This document shows, in pieces, positions 39,650 to 48,720 of a stretch of DNA of 60,084 nt. The notes under the pieces are model-generated. The model saw nothing but the letters and a program-made list of their open reading frames with translations. It was not told where the DNA came from and did not search any database. The first letter of the stretch is position 1. Each line of letters opens with the position of its first letter. The position numbers were made by a program, and so were the translations under genes. The stretch is from an uncultured beta proteobacterium (GTDB taxonomy: Bacteria; Pseudomonadota; Gammaproteobacteria; Burkholderiales; Burkholderiaceae_C). The stretch covers positions 1-60,084 of the forward strand of contig CAJAVE010000090.1 in the NCBI GenBank assembly GCA_903945325.1. Direction: 5' to 3'.

Positions 39650-40518
39650 GCGCGCCAGACCCAGGCACTGGGGCGGCAGAGCGTTCTGCTCCGTGTCCCC
39701 CGCCCGCTGTGCGGGCTCCTCCTTTACCTGCGCAGAACACTCTGCCGCCCCAGTGCCTGGGTCTGGAGGTGCGTGGTCTGCGCGTCGTCTACGGTGACTT
39801 TGTGGCGCTGGCAGACACCAGCTTCCGGGTCGAACCCGGTGCCAGTTTTGGCATTGTGGGCGAGTCCGGATCAGGCAAATCCACGGTGCTGCGTGCCATC
39901 TGCGGCCTGGCACCCCTGAGCGCCGGCCGCGTTCAACTGGTGACGGATGAAACCAGTACCGAAGCTCTACCCAGCCCCGGAAGCAAGCCGTTTCGCCGCT
40001 TGGTGCAGATGGTTTTTCAGGACCCCTACGGTTCCCTGCACCCGCGCCAGACGGTGGACCGGATTCTGAGTGAACCCCTGGCGATACATGGCGTGAAGGA
40101 CGAGCAAGCACGCGTCGAACGCGCGCTGGACGAAGTGGGACTGGGAGGCGGATTCCGCTTTCGCTACCCGCACCAACTCTCGGGCGGGCAGCGCCAGCGT
40201 GTGGCTTTGGCACGCGCCCTCATTCTGGAGCCACAGGTGCTGCTGCTCGATGAACCCACCTCCGCACTCGACGCGTCGGTGCAAGCCGAAGTGCTGAACC
40301 TGCTGGAAGACTTGCGTGCGCGCCTGGGCCTGACCTTCATCATGGTCAGCCACGACCTGGCGGTGGTCACCCACCTGTGCGACGACATTCTGGTGATGCA
40401 GCGCGGCCAGACGGTGGAGCGGGTGTCGGCTGCCGACTTGGCGGCGCACCGGGTGCAAGAGGACTACACGCGCAGGCTGATGCAGGCGTCGGGCGGGTTT
40501 GTGCGAGTGGGCTCCTGA
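39646..40518 (+). CDS. ABC transporter ATP-binding protein, DppF/OppF-like, with repeat-derived N-terminus
   Basis: A 290-residue ATPase, second of the pair. LEVRGLRVVYGDFVALADTS starts the domain at about residue 40, followed by Walker A GESGSGKST, Q-loop MVFQDPYGSLHPRQ, signature LSGGQRQRVALARAL, Walker B LLLDEPTSALD and MVSHDLAVV. Residues 4-40 (Pro/Ala-rich) are encoded by the 112-bp palindromic element at 39655-39766 and are not part of the family. GTG 39646 is the only visible start before the domain. The ABC fold itself is complete. Confidence 0.92.
   Translation: MSAPDPGTGAAERSAPCPPPAVRAPPLPAQNTLPPQCLGLEVRGLRVVYGDFVALADTSFRVEPGASFGIVGESGSGKSTVLRAICGLAPLSAGRVQLVTDETSTEALPSPGSKPFRRLVQMVFQDPYGSLHPRQTVDRILSEPLAIHGVKDEQARVERALDEVGLGGGFRFRYPHQLSGGQRQRVALARALILEPQVLLLDEPTSALDASVQAEVLNLLEDLRARLGLTFIMVSHDLAVVTHLCDDILVMQRGQTVERVSAADLAAHRVQEDYTRRLMQASGGFVRVGS
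39655..39766. repeat. 112-bp palindromic element at the start of the dppF-like gene
   Basis: The left arm (39655-39689) and right arm (39732-39766) are 35 bases each and inverse complementary with one mismatch; they begin CCAGACCCAGGCACTGGGGC. The 42-base centre contains a further hairpin GCCCGC-TGT-GCGGGC. The element lies in frame between the dppD-like stop and the first beta strand of the DppF-like ATPase. Its size and structure resemble a REP/MITE-like mobile palindrome; no transposase or second copy is in the window. Confidence 0.85.
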
Positions 40519-40793
40519 ACAAGCTTGTATATGACTGCAAGAGACCTCATTGCTGCCCTTCGCCGACGCCTAAAGAAACCCTATGAGTTTGCGAGAGCCG
40601 ACCTTCGTTTTCGCCGGAAGCTGCCGGTCGCTGGCACTGCCAAAAACTCGGATGCGGTCATTCGCGGACGAGTTTCAATTTGTAGGACTGGCGGTCAGCA
40701 GCGTGGCGTAACCGGTCGTTCGCGGAGAGCCTAGGCCAATGATTGGATGTTCACGCCGTTAGCGATTCGCGGGACAGCTCTTGGCGACACTTG
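40519..40793. other. Gap after the ABC operon with no recognised gene
   Basis: About 275 bases with no convincing reading frame. A TTG-started frame (40525-40734) has basic, random-looking composition. Variants of the motif GGTCGTTCGC occur at 40656-40669 and 40712-40723 and again to the right of the next gene. This looks like decayed sequence. Confidence 0.5.
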
Positions 40794-40940
40794 TTAGTAA
40801 CTGAAAGCAAAGACCAATGCGATGCCCAAAAAAACAATGCCTGCTAGAACCAATCCCCCAAGCAAAGCAACGGCGGACTTCATTGCAACGGACCAGCCAT
40901 CATCTTCATCCATATGTTTATCTGTACTCGAGTTGGGCAT
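40794..40940 (-). CDS. Small single-span membrane protein
   Basis: A 48-residue protein from ATG 40940: an acidic hydrophilic N-terminus (KHMDEDDGWSVAMKS) and one strong membrane segment (ALLGGLVLAGIVFLGIALVF) ending near the C-terminus. The frame extends to 40985 with a GTG-type start. No family is recognised. The clear amphipathic layout supports a real gene, but it is short and isolated in a poorly coding region. Confidence 0.5.
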   Translation of the reverse strand: MPNSSTDKHMDEDDGWSVAMKSAVALLGGLVLAGIVFLGIALVFAFSY

Positions 40941-41499
40941 TGGCTTCGTATTTTCCTGTGAGTGCTTCACTATGCAAATCCCCACAAATGAATATAGCTG
41001 AAAGTCGTCTTACTCGGCGATGCTGACCGCCATCTTCAAAAACTGATTGTCGTCCTCGAATGCCCGCTAAGGATTTTTGGCGGTGGCCAATTGATGAAAT
41101 TGGACCGGCTGCCGCTATGACAGCTATCGAGAAGAAGCTCCGATCCCAGGCGGAACTGCGAACGACCGGTATCGCTGCAACCCAGTCAGCACTTTCGACG
41201 AAAGAAAGTGCTTTTGGATGACAGCTTTACGGCCACGAGTTCTCACACATTCGATTGCATCACATGTCGGTCTTTTACGTTTGACTTGGCCGCGCCGACT
41301 GACGGCCTCCAGCCCAGTGGAGTCGCACAGCCGACACGAATTGCCTGCGGTTTCCAAAGTCAGCTTTCCGATTTGTAGTGAGAAAGCGAACGTCGGCTGA
41401 ACCCCGACCGTAACACCCGCAGTGCGCACAGTGCTCAATTTGGCGAACGACCGCAGCCTGGCAAGTTGATTTGAAGGCACTATTTCAGCGCAGTCACTA
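40941..41499. other. Poorly coding stretch with repeated GGTCGTTCGC motif
   Basis: No supported gene. A 161-codon minus-strand frame (41124-41609) is open but rich in Arg, Cys and Ser with no domain, and it overlaps the NTF2-like gene. The motif GCGAACGACC (complement of GGTCGTTCGC) occurs near 41158 and 41443. This appears to be degraded DNA. Confidence 0.5.
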
Positions 41500-41925
41500 T
41501 CATGCAGGTTGTGGCATGTTGTGCCACCAGATGCGCGCCTCCACGCAATGGTCTTCGAAAAACTTCGCCTGAAGGACTCCATCCAGCACCATGCGCGGCA
41601 AGGCGTCACCAGGCGTTCGTGCGAGCTGGCTGGTTCCGGTTGATCTCGCCCAGATTTCGAACAACTCTTCCGACGCCACCTGGTAGGTCACATGCCAATG
41701 TGCGATGCCAGAATCAGGTTCGCTGGCCAGCACTTCAAAAATCACCTGAACGTCTTCCTGTAACTGGACGCGTTTCCAGTATTCGGCAAGCTCACTCTTT
41801 CCTCTCTGAACCTGAAAAGGTGTGTTGTGGTACTGGCCATCGGCATGGAAAAGTGAGGCAAACGCCGACGGGTCGCGCTTCTCCCACGCTGCCCTGTAAC
41901 CCTCCATGAAGTTCTGGATATTCAT
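41500..41925 (-). CDS. SnoaL-like/NTF2-fold protein
   Basis: A 141-residue protein starting MNIQNFMEGYRAAWEKRDPS, with FASLFHADGQYHNTPF and a beta-rich remainder. The pattern of an N-terminal helix, W..RDP..F..LF...G.Y, then strands is typical of SnoaL-like NTF2 proteins with the cone-shaped pocket. Members include small isomerases, hydrolases and binding proteins, so no reaction can be assigned. It lies about 90 bases before the symporter gene on the same strand. Confidence 0.8.
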   Translation of the reverse strand: MNIQNFMEGYRAAWEKRDPSAFASLFHADGQYHNTPFQVQRGKSELAEYWKRVQLQEDVQVIFEVLASEPDSGIAHWHVTYQVASEELFEIWARSTGTSQLARTPGDALPRMVLDGVLQAKFFEDHCVEARIWWHNMPQPA

Positions 41926-42012
41926 GCACGACCTCGACGAAATAGTTGTTTGCGATGCCCAACGAACAAGTTCCTGGCCCGATATCTGAATCCTATCCGC
42001 TTGCGCGACCCC

Positions 42013-43473
42013 TCAGGTTTGCCGGAGTCGACGCGCACACAAAGACGCCAACCACAACCCACCAAACGTCAACACCCCATTCAGCAACAGCAGTTCCAGC
42101 CCAATTTGATACGCGCCAAACAGCCGCTGCTGGTTGGCATCCAGCACAAAGCACAAGGCCGGTGCGGCCAGGCACACCCATGGCACCCAGCTACCGCGCA
42201 CCTGCCGGTTGGTCAAAATGCCAAAGGCAAACAGCCCCAGCAGCGGGCCATACGTATAGGCCGCCAGCTTCAGAATCAGCCCGATCATGCTGGGATCGTC
42301 AATCCATTTGAAGACCATCACCAGCAGCAGAAATAGTGCAGCAAACCCCACATGCACTTGATGACGCACACGCTTTTTGCGCGCCTCGCTCCAGTCGACG
42401 CGCTGTTGCATACCCAACAGGTCGATGCAAAAGCTGGACGTCAATGCTGTGATGGCACCATCGGCACTGGGAAACAGCGCCGAAATCAGCGCAATCACAA
42501 ATATGATCTGCACCGCCTGCGGCAGATGGCCCAGCACCACGGCAGCAAAGATCTTGTCACCCGTCTCCGGCATGCCGGCTTGCGCTGTGAACAGGCTCAG
42601 CAGACCGCCCAGATACAGAAACAGCAAAACCACGCCCGTGAACACCAGGCTCAGGGTCACCATGTTTTTCTGCGAGTCAGCCAGCGTCTTGACCGAGATA
42701 TTCTTCTGCATCATTTCCTGGTCCAGCCCTGTCATGGCCAGGGTGATGAAAATGCCGGCCACCACCTGCTTGGCGAAGAAAAACCGGCTATGGGGATCGG
42801 TTACCCATACGGCGGAAAGCCCACGCGCGTCCAGAGCGGCCAGGCTTTGTGCCACACCCAGGTTCATGCGGTCCAGCAGAAACCAGGCGCAGATCAGCAG
42901 CCCGCCCAGCATGCAGGTCGTTTGCAGGGTGTCGGTCCACACGATGGTTTTGACGCCCCCCTCAAAGGTGTAGAGCAGGATCATCAGCAGCATCACCCCA
43001 CTGGTCAGCCAGAATGGCACCCCAAGCCGCTCCAGAATGATGGCCTGCAAAATGTTGACCACCAGGTACAACCGGGCCGTGGCACCCAGCGTGCGCGACA
43101 CGATGAAAAATGTGGCACCGGTCCTGTAGGCGCTAACCCCCAGGCGCTTGCCCAGGTAGTGGTAAATCGATGTCAACTGGTGGCGGTAGTACAGCGGCAG
43201 CAGCACAAAAGCCACCACCCAGAACCCGACCAGGTTGCCCAGCACCAGTTGGAAGTACGCAAAGCCGTCGCGCCCGACCGCACCCGGCACGCTGATGAAG
43301 GTCACGCCGCTAAGTGACGTGCCCACCATGCCAAAGGCCACCAGCATCCAGTTGCTGCTTTTGTTGCCAATGAAAAACGTCTCGTTGCTGGCGTGGCGCG
43401 ATGTAGCCCACGCCACCAGTAACAGAACAGCAAAGTAGCCCAGGACAACGCCCAGCAACAGCAGTGGATTCAT
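42013..43473 (-). CDS. Sodium:solute symporter family (SSS) transporter
   Basis: A 486-residue membrane protein with about 13 hydrophobic segments, as in the SSS family. It has FFIGNKSSNWMLVAFGMVGT, LSGVTFISVPGAVGRDG near residue 55, a conserved Na-site region, and VFALISALFPSADGAITALT-like sequence near 335. It should import an organic solute with sodium. The substrate cannot be told from sequence. It is divergent from the mutarotase gene (67-base gap) and not linked operonically to the murein genes. Confidence 0.9.
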   Translation of the reverse strand: MNPLLLLGVVLGYFAVLLLVAWATSRHASNETFFIGNKSSNWMLVAFGMVGTSLSGVTFISVPGAVGRDGFAYFQLVLGNLVGFWVVAFVLLPLYYRHQLTSIYHYLGKRLGVSAYRTGATFFIVSRTLGATARLYLVVNILQAIILERLGVPFWLTSGVMLLMILLYTFEGGVKTIVWTDTLQTTCMLGGLLICAWFLLDRMNLGVAQSLAALDARGLSAVWVTDPHSRFFFAKQVVAGIFITLAMTGLDQEMMQKNISVKTLADSQKNMVTLSLVFTGVVLLFLYLGGLLSLFTAQAGMPETGDKIFAAVVLGHLPQAVQIIFVIALISALFPSADGAITALTSSFCIDLLGMQQRVDWSEARKKRVRHQVHVGFAALFLLLVMVFKWIDDPSMIGLILKLAAYTYGPLLGLFAFGILTNRQVRGSWVPWVCLAAPALCFVLDANQQRLFGAYQIGLELLLLNGVLTFGGLWLASLCARRLRQT

Positions 43474-43540
43474 GGCGGTGTGGGGTGTGCGTAAAAGTGC
43501 CTAGCATTCTCACACAGCACCGTTTGCGGTAATCTTGGGT

Positions 43541-44443
43541 ATGGACACACCGCAGCGCATCACCACCATTGACTACGCCGACCACCATTGCCTGCACATG
43601 TGCGGCGCGCACGGCGCAGCCATCATCTCCCTGCACGGTGCGCAGTTGCTGTCGTGGGTGCCGGCGGGGCAGAATGAAGTGTTCTGGCTGTCGCCCCGGG
43701 CCTTACCAGAACCCGCAGCCATTCGCGGGGGCGTGCCGGTCTGCTGGCCGTGGTTTGCCAGCCAGGGCATGCCCATTGGTGCCATGTCGCACGGACCAGT
43801 GCGCAACAGGCTCTGGGAAGTGGCAGCAACCGACCACGGAGACTTTGCGGACGCAAACCAGCCGCTGCGCATCACGCTGACTCCCACACCGGCGTTGACG
43901 CCAGACGACCCCTTGTGCCGCTACGCCGCCGGCCTGCAGGTCAGCCTGAGCGTGGAACTGGGTGACACCTTGACGCAGACCCTTACAACACACAATTGGG
44001 GCGAGCAGCCATTTGTGCTGACCGAGGCTTTGCACAGCTACTTTGCCGTGACCGATGCCAGGCATGTGCAGATCAGCGGTCTGGAGAGTCGGCCGTATGA
44101 CTGCAAGCTCAGCGGTGCACAAAATGCCAGCCATGCAGGCATCTGGCAGCTGGACCAGGCCTGTGATCGCGTGTACCAGCAAGACCCGCTATCGACGGAA
44201 CACGGCTACACCCTGATAGATCCCGCGGGCGGGCGCCAGGTTCACATCACCACCCAGGGCAGCCAGTCGGTGGTGGTGTGGAACCCCGGCGCAGAAGCAG
44301 CCAACAAAATGGCGGATGTGCCCGATGCCGCTTGGCACCACTTTGTGTGCATTGAAGTCGCCAACGCAGGCGCAGACCGCATTGCTCTGGCACCAGGCGG
44401 TCAGCATACGCTGACACAGACTATTGCCGTGACTCATGCGTGA
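43541..44443 (+). CDS. D-hexose-6-phosphate mutarotase (YeaD-like aldose 1-epimerase family)
   Basis: A 300-residue galactose-mutarotase-fold protein. It has ISLHGAQLLSWVPAGQNEVF, WLSPRA, RGGVPVCWPWF and ALHSYFAVTDARH, matching YeaD-type hexose-6-P mutarotases. It would interconvert anomers of glucose-6-P. The ATG at 43541 is preferred over a TTG two codons earlier. It overlaps the next gene by eight bases, suggesting coupling. Confidence 0.9.
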   Translation: MDTPQRITTIDYADHHCLHMCGAHGAAIISLHGAQLLSWVPAGQNEVFWLSPRALPEPAAIRGGVPVCWPWFASQGMPIGAMSHGPVRNRLWEVAATDHGDFADANQPLRITLTPTPALTPDDPLCRYAAGLQVSLSVELGDTLTQTLTTHNWGEQPFVLTEALHSYFAVTDARHVQISGLESRPYDCKLSGAQNASHAGIWQLDQACDRVYQQDPLSTEHGYTLIDPAGGRQVHITTQGSQSVVVWNPGAEAANKMADVPDAAWHHFVCIEVANAGADRIALAPGGQHTLTQTIAVTHA

Positions 44444-45566
44444 CGCATCACCCCTGACTCCACGCGCTGCCCGGGGATCCCGGCACATTGTTTTGCTGGG
44501 TGCAGGCCATGCGCATTTGCAGGTACTGAAGCATCTTGCCGTACAACCCCTGGCCGCAACCGTGGTGACCCTGATCACACCCTATTCACACCAGATGGTT
44601 GCCAGCATGCTGCCGGGCTTTGTGACAGGCCGCTACTCGCCTCCCGATTTCACCATTGCACTGCAGCCGCTTGTGCAGCGTGCAGGTCTGCGCTGGATTA
44701 CCCAAAACATTGCGGCGCTAGACGCAACCAGCCAGACTCTGCAGCTCGACGACGGCAGCAGCCTGGGCTTTGACTTGTTGTCGGTCAACACGCTGCCCAC
44801 GCAGGACCGCGCCCGGGTGGAGCAAGTGATACCCGGAGCCCGGGAGCATGCGCTGTTCGTGCACCCGCTCGAAGCGTTCGTGGAGCTGTGGTCACGGGTA
44901 ACCGCAATGGGCGACATACAGCCATTGCGCATCACCATCATTGGCGCAGGCGCCGGAGGTATTGAATTGGCATTTGCCGTGCGCCAGCGGCTCCCGAATG
45001 CCGCCGTGACGCTGCTGTGTGGCGCCAAACCACCCGCTTCCCGCTGCAAACCCCAGATGCAGGTACGCATCGTAGGCTTGCTAAAGCAACGCAACATCAC
45101 AGTATTGCAAGACAGAGCGGTGGCGATCAAAAGCGGCTTCGTGCAACTGGGCTGCGGCGCCGATCTGGCCTGCGACGTACCCTTACTGGCCACGGGCACA
45201 GCGCCACAACCTTGGCTTGCAACTAGCCGCCTGGCATTGGACGAGCGGGGTTTTATCGCAGTGGATACCACCCAACGCTCTACCAGTCACAACCATGTTT
45301 TTGCGTCGGGTGACATCTGTAGCCGCAGCGACCAGTCCCAGGCAACATGTGGTTCATATGACCGCCTTGCGGGACAGACGCTGACATACAACCTGGTGGC
45401 CGCAGTGACGCGTGGGGCGCTGAAAGCCCGGCAGCCCCCCACCGTTGCGGTGAATTTACTGGCGTGTGGAGACCGGTATGCCGTTGGTTCCTGGGGAAAC
45501 TACAGTTTTCAGGGACGCTGGGCGCAGTGGCTCAAGGACTGGATAGACAGACGGCTTATAGAGTAG
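44436..45566 (+). CDS. FAD/NAD(P) pyridine nucleotide-disulfide oxidoreductase, SelD-associated type
   Basis: A 376-residue flavoprotein with an N-terminal dinucleotide fold (VLLGAGHAHLQVLKHL), a second nucleotide-binding motif (ITIIGAGAGGIELAFAVRQ, about 170) and the FAD-closing HVFASGDIC near 290. It resembles the NDH-2-like flavoproteins that are fused to, or encoded beside, selenophosphate synthetase (SelD), but no selD is present here. The electron acceptor is unknown. The start lies inside the end of the mutarotase gene. Confidence 0.85.
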   Translation: MRDASPLTPRAARGSRHIVLLGAGHAHLQVLKHLAVQPLAATVVTLITPYSHQMVASMLPGFVTGRYSPPDFTIALQPLVQRAGLRWITQNIAALDATSQTLQLDDGSSLGFDLLSVNTLPTQDRARVEQVIPGAREHALFVHPLEAFVELWSRVTAMGDIQPLRITIIGAGAGGIELAFAVRQRLPNAAVTLLCGAKPPASRCKPQMQVRIVGLLKQRNITVLQDRAVAIKSGFVQLGCGADLACDVPLLATGTAPQPWLATSRLALDERGFIAVDTTQRSTSHNHVFASGDICSRSDQSQATCGSYDRLAGQTLTYNLVAAVTRGALKARQPPTVAVNLLACGDRYAVGSWGNYSFQGRWAQWLKDWIDRRLIE

Positions 45567-45644
45567 TAACCAACGCGCCGTTTACACATCCCGCTCATCA
45601 AACCGGACTTGCAAATGTCCAGCGTTCCGTTTTTGTACACAACA

Positions 45645-46697
45645 TCACGCTTTGACCGCCCATCGCAACTTGGTCGAGCTTGAGCGCGGATTGGCGCGCT
45701 GCTCTTCAAATGACGGGCGAATAAAATCTGGCGCAACGCTGCTGTAGATACCAGCACGCTCACCTACCTGAAACGACTTCTTCACACGCCGGTCCTCGCC
45801 AGAGTGAAAGCTCAAAATTACCACCCGGCCACCGGGTTTCAGGCAACTGTGCAGCATCTCCAGAAAACGGTCCAACACACCAAACTCATTGTTCACCTCA
45901 ATTCGCAAGGCTTGGAAGGTTCGCTGTATGGCCCGTTTGGTCTCGGCCAGGCGCTCTACCTCGGGCACGGTACGCTTGAATACGCCAGCAAGAGTCTGGC
46001 GCACCATATCGGCCAGTTGCGTGGTGGTCTGCAGGTACTGGCCTTGCAATGCAGCTGCCAATGGGATCGCATGGGGCTCATCGGCGTTGTCGATCAACAA
46101 ATCACGCAAGCGCTGGCGTGTAACGGCAAGCAGCAGTTCCGAAGCGGACTGACCATTGCTGGGGTCCAGCCGGAGGTCCAGCGGGCCGTCGGATTTGAAG
46201 CTAAAGCCCCGCGCCGGATTGTCAATCTGCATGGACGACACACCCAAATCCGCCAGCACAACGTCAAAGCCGCCACCAGCTTCGGGCAATAAACTCACCA
46301 CGTCAGAAAAATTCATTCGTCGCACTATCAGCGTGGCGGAGTCGTAGCCCAGACCTCGCAGTCTTACCTCAGCACGCGGCAACTCCAGCGGATCCACATC
46401 CACCGCAAACAAGCGACCACCCGGCATGAGCTTTGCCAAAATTTCTTGCGCATGACCACCAAAGCCCAGCGTAGCGTCCAGCCCGGTTTCCCCCGGCTGG
46501 GGTTTGAGGATATCCAGAATTTCCTTCACGCATATCGAACGGTGCATGCCTGCCGGGGTTTGTCCTCGGTCCATCACTTTTTTGATGGCTTCGGCGTGGC
46601 GAACCGGATCAAGTTCTTTGTATTTTTCTTCAAAACGCTTGGGGTGGGTGCCGGCGTAGCGCACGCGGCGCTGGTGGGGTTCTGGATCATCGGTCAT
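45645..46697 (-). CDS. Divergent RsmH/MraW-family SAM-dependent methyltransferase (paralogue)
   Basis: A 350-residue protein of the 16S rRNA C1402-N4 methyltransferase family. It has an N-terminal extension of about 50 residues (RRVRYAGTHPKRFEEKYKEL) before MHRSICVKEILDIL. It then has DATLGFGGHAQEILAKLMPG, DVDPLELPRAE, VVLADLGVSSMQIDNPARGF and VVILSFHSGEDRRVKK. It is not in a division/cell-wall (dcw) cluster, where canonical rsmH sits, and the extension is not in that form, so it is likely a second copy with a related target. It is convergent with the oxidoreductase gene. Confidence 0.85.
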   Translation of the reverse strand: MTDDPEPHQRRVRYAGTHPKRFEEKYKELDPVRHAEAIKKVMDRGQTPAGMHRSICVKEILDILKPQPGETGLDATLGFGGHAQEILAKLMPGGRLFAVDVDPLELPRAEVRLRGLGYDSATLIVRRMNFSDVVSLLPEAGGGFDVVLADLGVSSMQIDNPARGFSFKSDGPLDLRLDPSNGQSASELLLAVTRQRLRDLLIDNADEPHAIPLAAALQGQYLQTTTQLADMVRQTLAGVFKRTVPEVERLAETKRAIQRTFQALRIEVNNEFGVLDRFLEMLHSCLKPGGRVVILSFHSGEDRRVKKSFQVGERAGIYSSVAPDFIRPSFEEQRANPRSSSTKLRWAVKA

Positions 46698-46814
46698 GGT
46701 CGATTATCCAGCACGCACTCGCCGGATGCTGAAATCAGGAAGCAAGTCAGTGGTCAGGAGATAGGGGACCGCTGTTCAACGCCGTGCCACTTCAAAGCCG
46801 AAGTTTGAGGTTAT

Positions 46815-47228
46815 TCATGACTTGCCCAACGCGTGGGCCCAATGTTCCACCACACAAAAACTGGCCGCATAGTCGGTCTCATCGGTCACACTGACGTGCG
46901 CGACAAGCATGCGTTCGTCAAACCATTCTTTCAGTCCGCCATGCAGCACGATAGTGGGGGCGCCGCTGGGAAGTTTGGCCACTTCGCACAGACGCCAGGT
47001 CATGGGCATACGCATGCCAAGTCCTATGGCCTTGCTGAAGGCCTCCTTGGCCGAAAAACGGGTGGCGAGGTAACGCACGCCCCGTTCGGGCCAGCGCTGG
47101 CGGCGCGCCTGCCAGGTGGCGAACTCGCCTTCGCTCAGAATTTTGAGTGCAAAGCGGTCGCCATGGCGCTCCAGGCTGTCACGGATGCGTCGCACGTCGC
47201 AAATGTCGGTGCCAATGCCGTAGATCAT
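46815..47228 (-). CDS. acpS: Holo-[acyl-carrier-protein] synthase
   Basis: It transfers 4'-phosphopantetheine from CoA to the Ser of apo-ACP. The 137-residue product starts [15 protein letters not shown] with the metal-binding Asp. It has the signature [12 protein letters not shown] near residue 60. The ATG at 47228 overlaps the pdxJ stop (ATGA); the frame is open four codons further. It is the last gene of the lepA-to-acpS block. Confidence 0.95.
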   Translation of the reverse strand: MIYGIGTDICDVRRIRDSLERHGDRFALKILSEGEFATWQARRQRWPERGVRYLATRFSAKEAFSKAIGLGMRMPMTWRLCEVAKLPSGAPTIVLHGGLKEWFDERMLVAHVSVTDETDYAASFCVVEHWAHALGKS

Positions 47229-47974
47229 TTGGCCAGGCAATCCAGATAGGCCTTGATGGTGGCCGCGTAGCCCAACTCCAGCGCGTCGGCAATCAGCGCG
47301 TGGCCAATAGAAACCTCCTGCACTCCCGGCACCGTGCGCACAAAGGCAGCCAGGTTGTCGCGGTTCAGATCGTGACCGGCATTCACACCCAGCCCGGCGT
47401 CCAGCGCGGCTTGGGCGGCGCGGGCGAAGCGTTGCAGTTGGGTGTCTTGCTCGGGCGTGCCCCAGGCGGCGGCATAGGGCTCGGTGTACAGCTCGACGCG
47501 GTCGGCACCTACGGCCTTGGCAGCTGCCATGGCTTCGGATTCGGCATCCATGAACAGGCTGACGCGCAGGCCCAGGGCGTGGGCTTGTTCAATCAGCGGC
47601 GTGAGTCGCGAAGCATCAGCGGGGAAGACCCAGCCGTGGTCACTGGTGAACTGGCCTTCCGAATCGGGCACAAAGGTCACCTGGTGCACCGGCAGTTTGC
47701 GCGCCACCAGATCGGCCACACAGTCCATCAGGTTGTGAAACGGGTTGCCCTCGACGTTGTATTCGCGGTCTGGCCAGGCCTGCAGCAGTTGGGCCAGATC
47801 GATCACGTCCTCGGCACGGATATGGCGGGCGTCCGGACGTGGATGCACGGTGATGCCCGCCGCGCCGGCCTGCAAGCACAGGGTGGCGGCACGGCTAACG
47901 CTGGGGATACCCAGGTGGCGCGTGTTGCGCACCAGGGCGACCTTGTTGAGGTTGACAGAGAGCGCCGTTTTCAT
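47225..47974 (-). CDS. pdxJ: Pyridoxine 5'-phosphate synthase
   Basis: It condenses 1-deoxy-D-xylulose 5-phosphate with aminoacetone phosphate to form pyridoxine 5'-phosphate (vitamin B6). The 249-residue TIM barrel starts [20 protein letters not shown]. It has [27 protein letters not shown] and [10 protein letters not shown], and ends in [12 protein letters not shown] and [11 protein letters not shown]. It overlaps recO and acpS by four bases on either side. Confidence 0.96.
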   Translation of the reverse strand: MKTALSVNLNKVALVRNTRHLGIPSVSRAATLCLQAGAAGITVHPRPDARHIRAEDVIDLAQLLQAWPDREYNVEGNPFHNLMDCVADLVARKLPVHQVTFVPDSEGQFTSDHGWVFPADASRLTPLIEQAHALGLRVSLFMDAESEAMAAAKAVGADRVELYTEPYAAAWGTPEQDTQLQRFARAAQAALDAGLGVNAGHDLNRDNLAAFVRTVPGVQEVSIGHALIADALELGYAATIKAYLDCLAK

Positions 47975-48720
47975 AGGGATTGGATGTCCATCATCATTTG
48001 CCGGGTACGCAAGGTTCTGACACCGCAATGGTAGTGCAGCAGTGCCCTGAGTTGTGGCCTGAGTTCGCCGGTGACGTCGGCACAGGCGCGTAGTGTGCTT
48101 GAAAACGGCGCACCATCCTGGAGCGCTGATTGCAAAATGCCCCACTGCGCACCGTTCAGACTGGCGCGGTCGTCCGCGTGCGCCAGGCGCAATCCACCTT
48201 CGGGAACCAGGCAGTAGCGTGCATCAGCAGCCAGAGAACCCAAGGTCAGGGTTTGCACATCGAGTATTGGCAACAATCCGATCTCGCGCAAGAGCAATAG
48301 CTCATACGCGCGCAGCGTGGCCTGCAAGACTTCACCATGTTCGCTGGCCAGCACTTGCACAACATTGGCGTACACATCGAACAGCACCGGGTGCGGATCG
48401 TCACGCGCCAGCAGGGTCAGCAGAAGTTCGTTAAGGTAGTAGCCAGACAGCAGAGCGTCGCCCGTCGGCATGACGTGCCCACCCTGCCACTCAGCACTCT
48501 TGAGGGTCCGAATTTCGGCATCGCCGCCAAAGCCCACATGCAACATCTGCAACGGAAGCAAGACCGGGCGGAAACTGGAACTCGGCCTTTTGGCCCCCTT
48601 GGCCACCAGCGCGATGCGGCCGTGGTGGCGGGTAAACACTTCGAGTATCAGGCTGGACTCGCTCCAATCGTAGCGGTGCAGCACATACGCCGGTTCATCG
48701 GAAATGCGTTTGGTGACCAC
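47971..48720 (-). CDS. recO: DNA repair protein RecO
   Basis: RecO anneals single strands and helps load RecA with RecR. The 249-residue product has the N-terminal OB fold ([33 protein letters not shown]) and a C-terminal helical domain. The Cys zinc motif of some RecO proteins is not obvious. Its order between era and pdxJ is conserved in beta-proteobacteria. It starts directly after the era stop region, and its TGA overlaps the pdxJ ATG. Confidence 0.93.
   Translation of the reverse strand: MVTKRISDEPAYVLHRYDWSESSLILEVFTRHHGRIALVAKGAKRPSSSFRPVLLPLQMLHVGFGGDAEIRTLKSAEWQGGHVMPTGDALLSGYYLNELLLTLLARDDPHPVLFDVYANVVQVLASEHGEVLQATLRAYELLLLREIGLLPILDVQTLTLGSLAADARYCLVPEGGLRLAHADDRASLNGAQWGILQSALQDGAPFSSTLRACADVTGELRPQLRALLHYHCGVRTLRTRQMMMDIQSL

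Noticed and set aside
41124-41609. 161-codon minus-strand ORF
   Set aside because: Arg/Cys/Ser-rich composition without a recognisable domain; it overlaps the NTF2-like gene and lies in a stretch with repeated short motifs, so it is probably noncoding.
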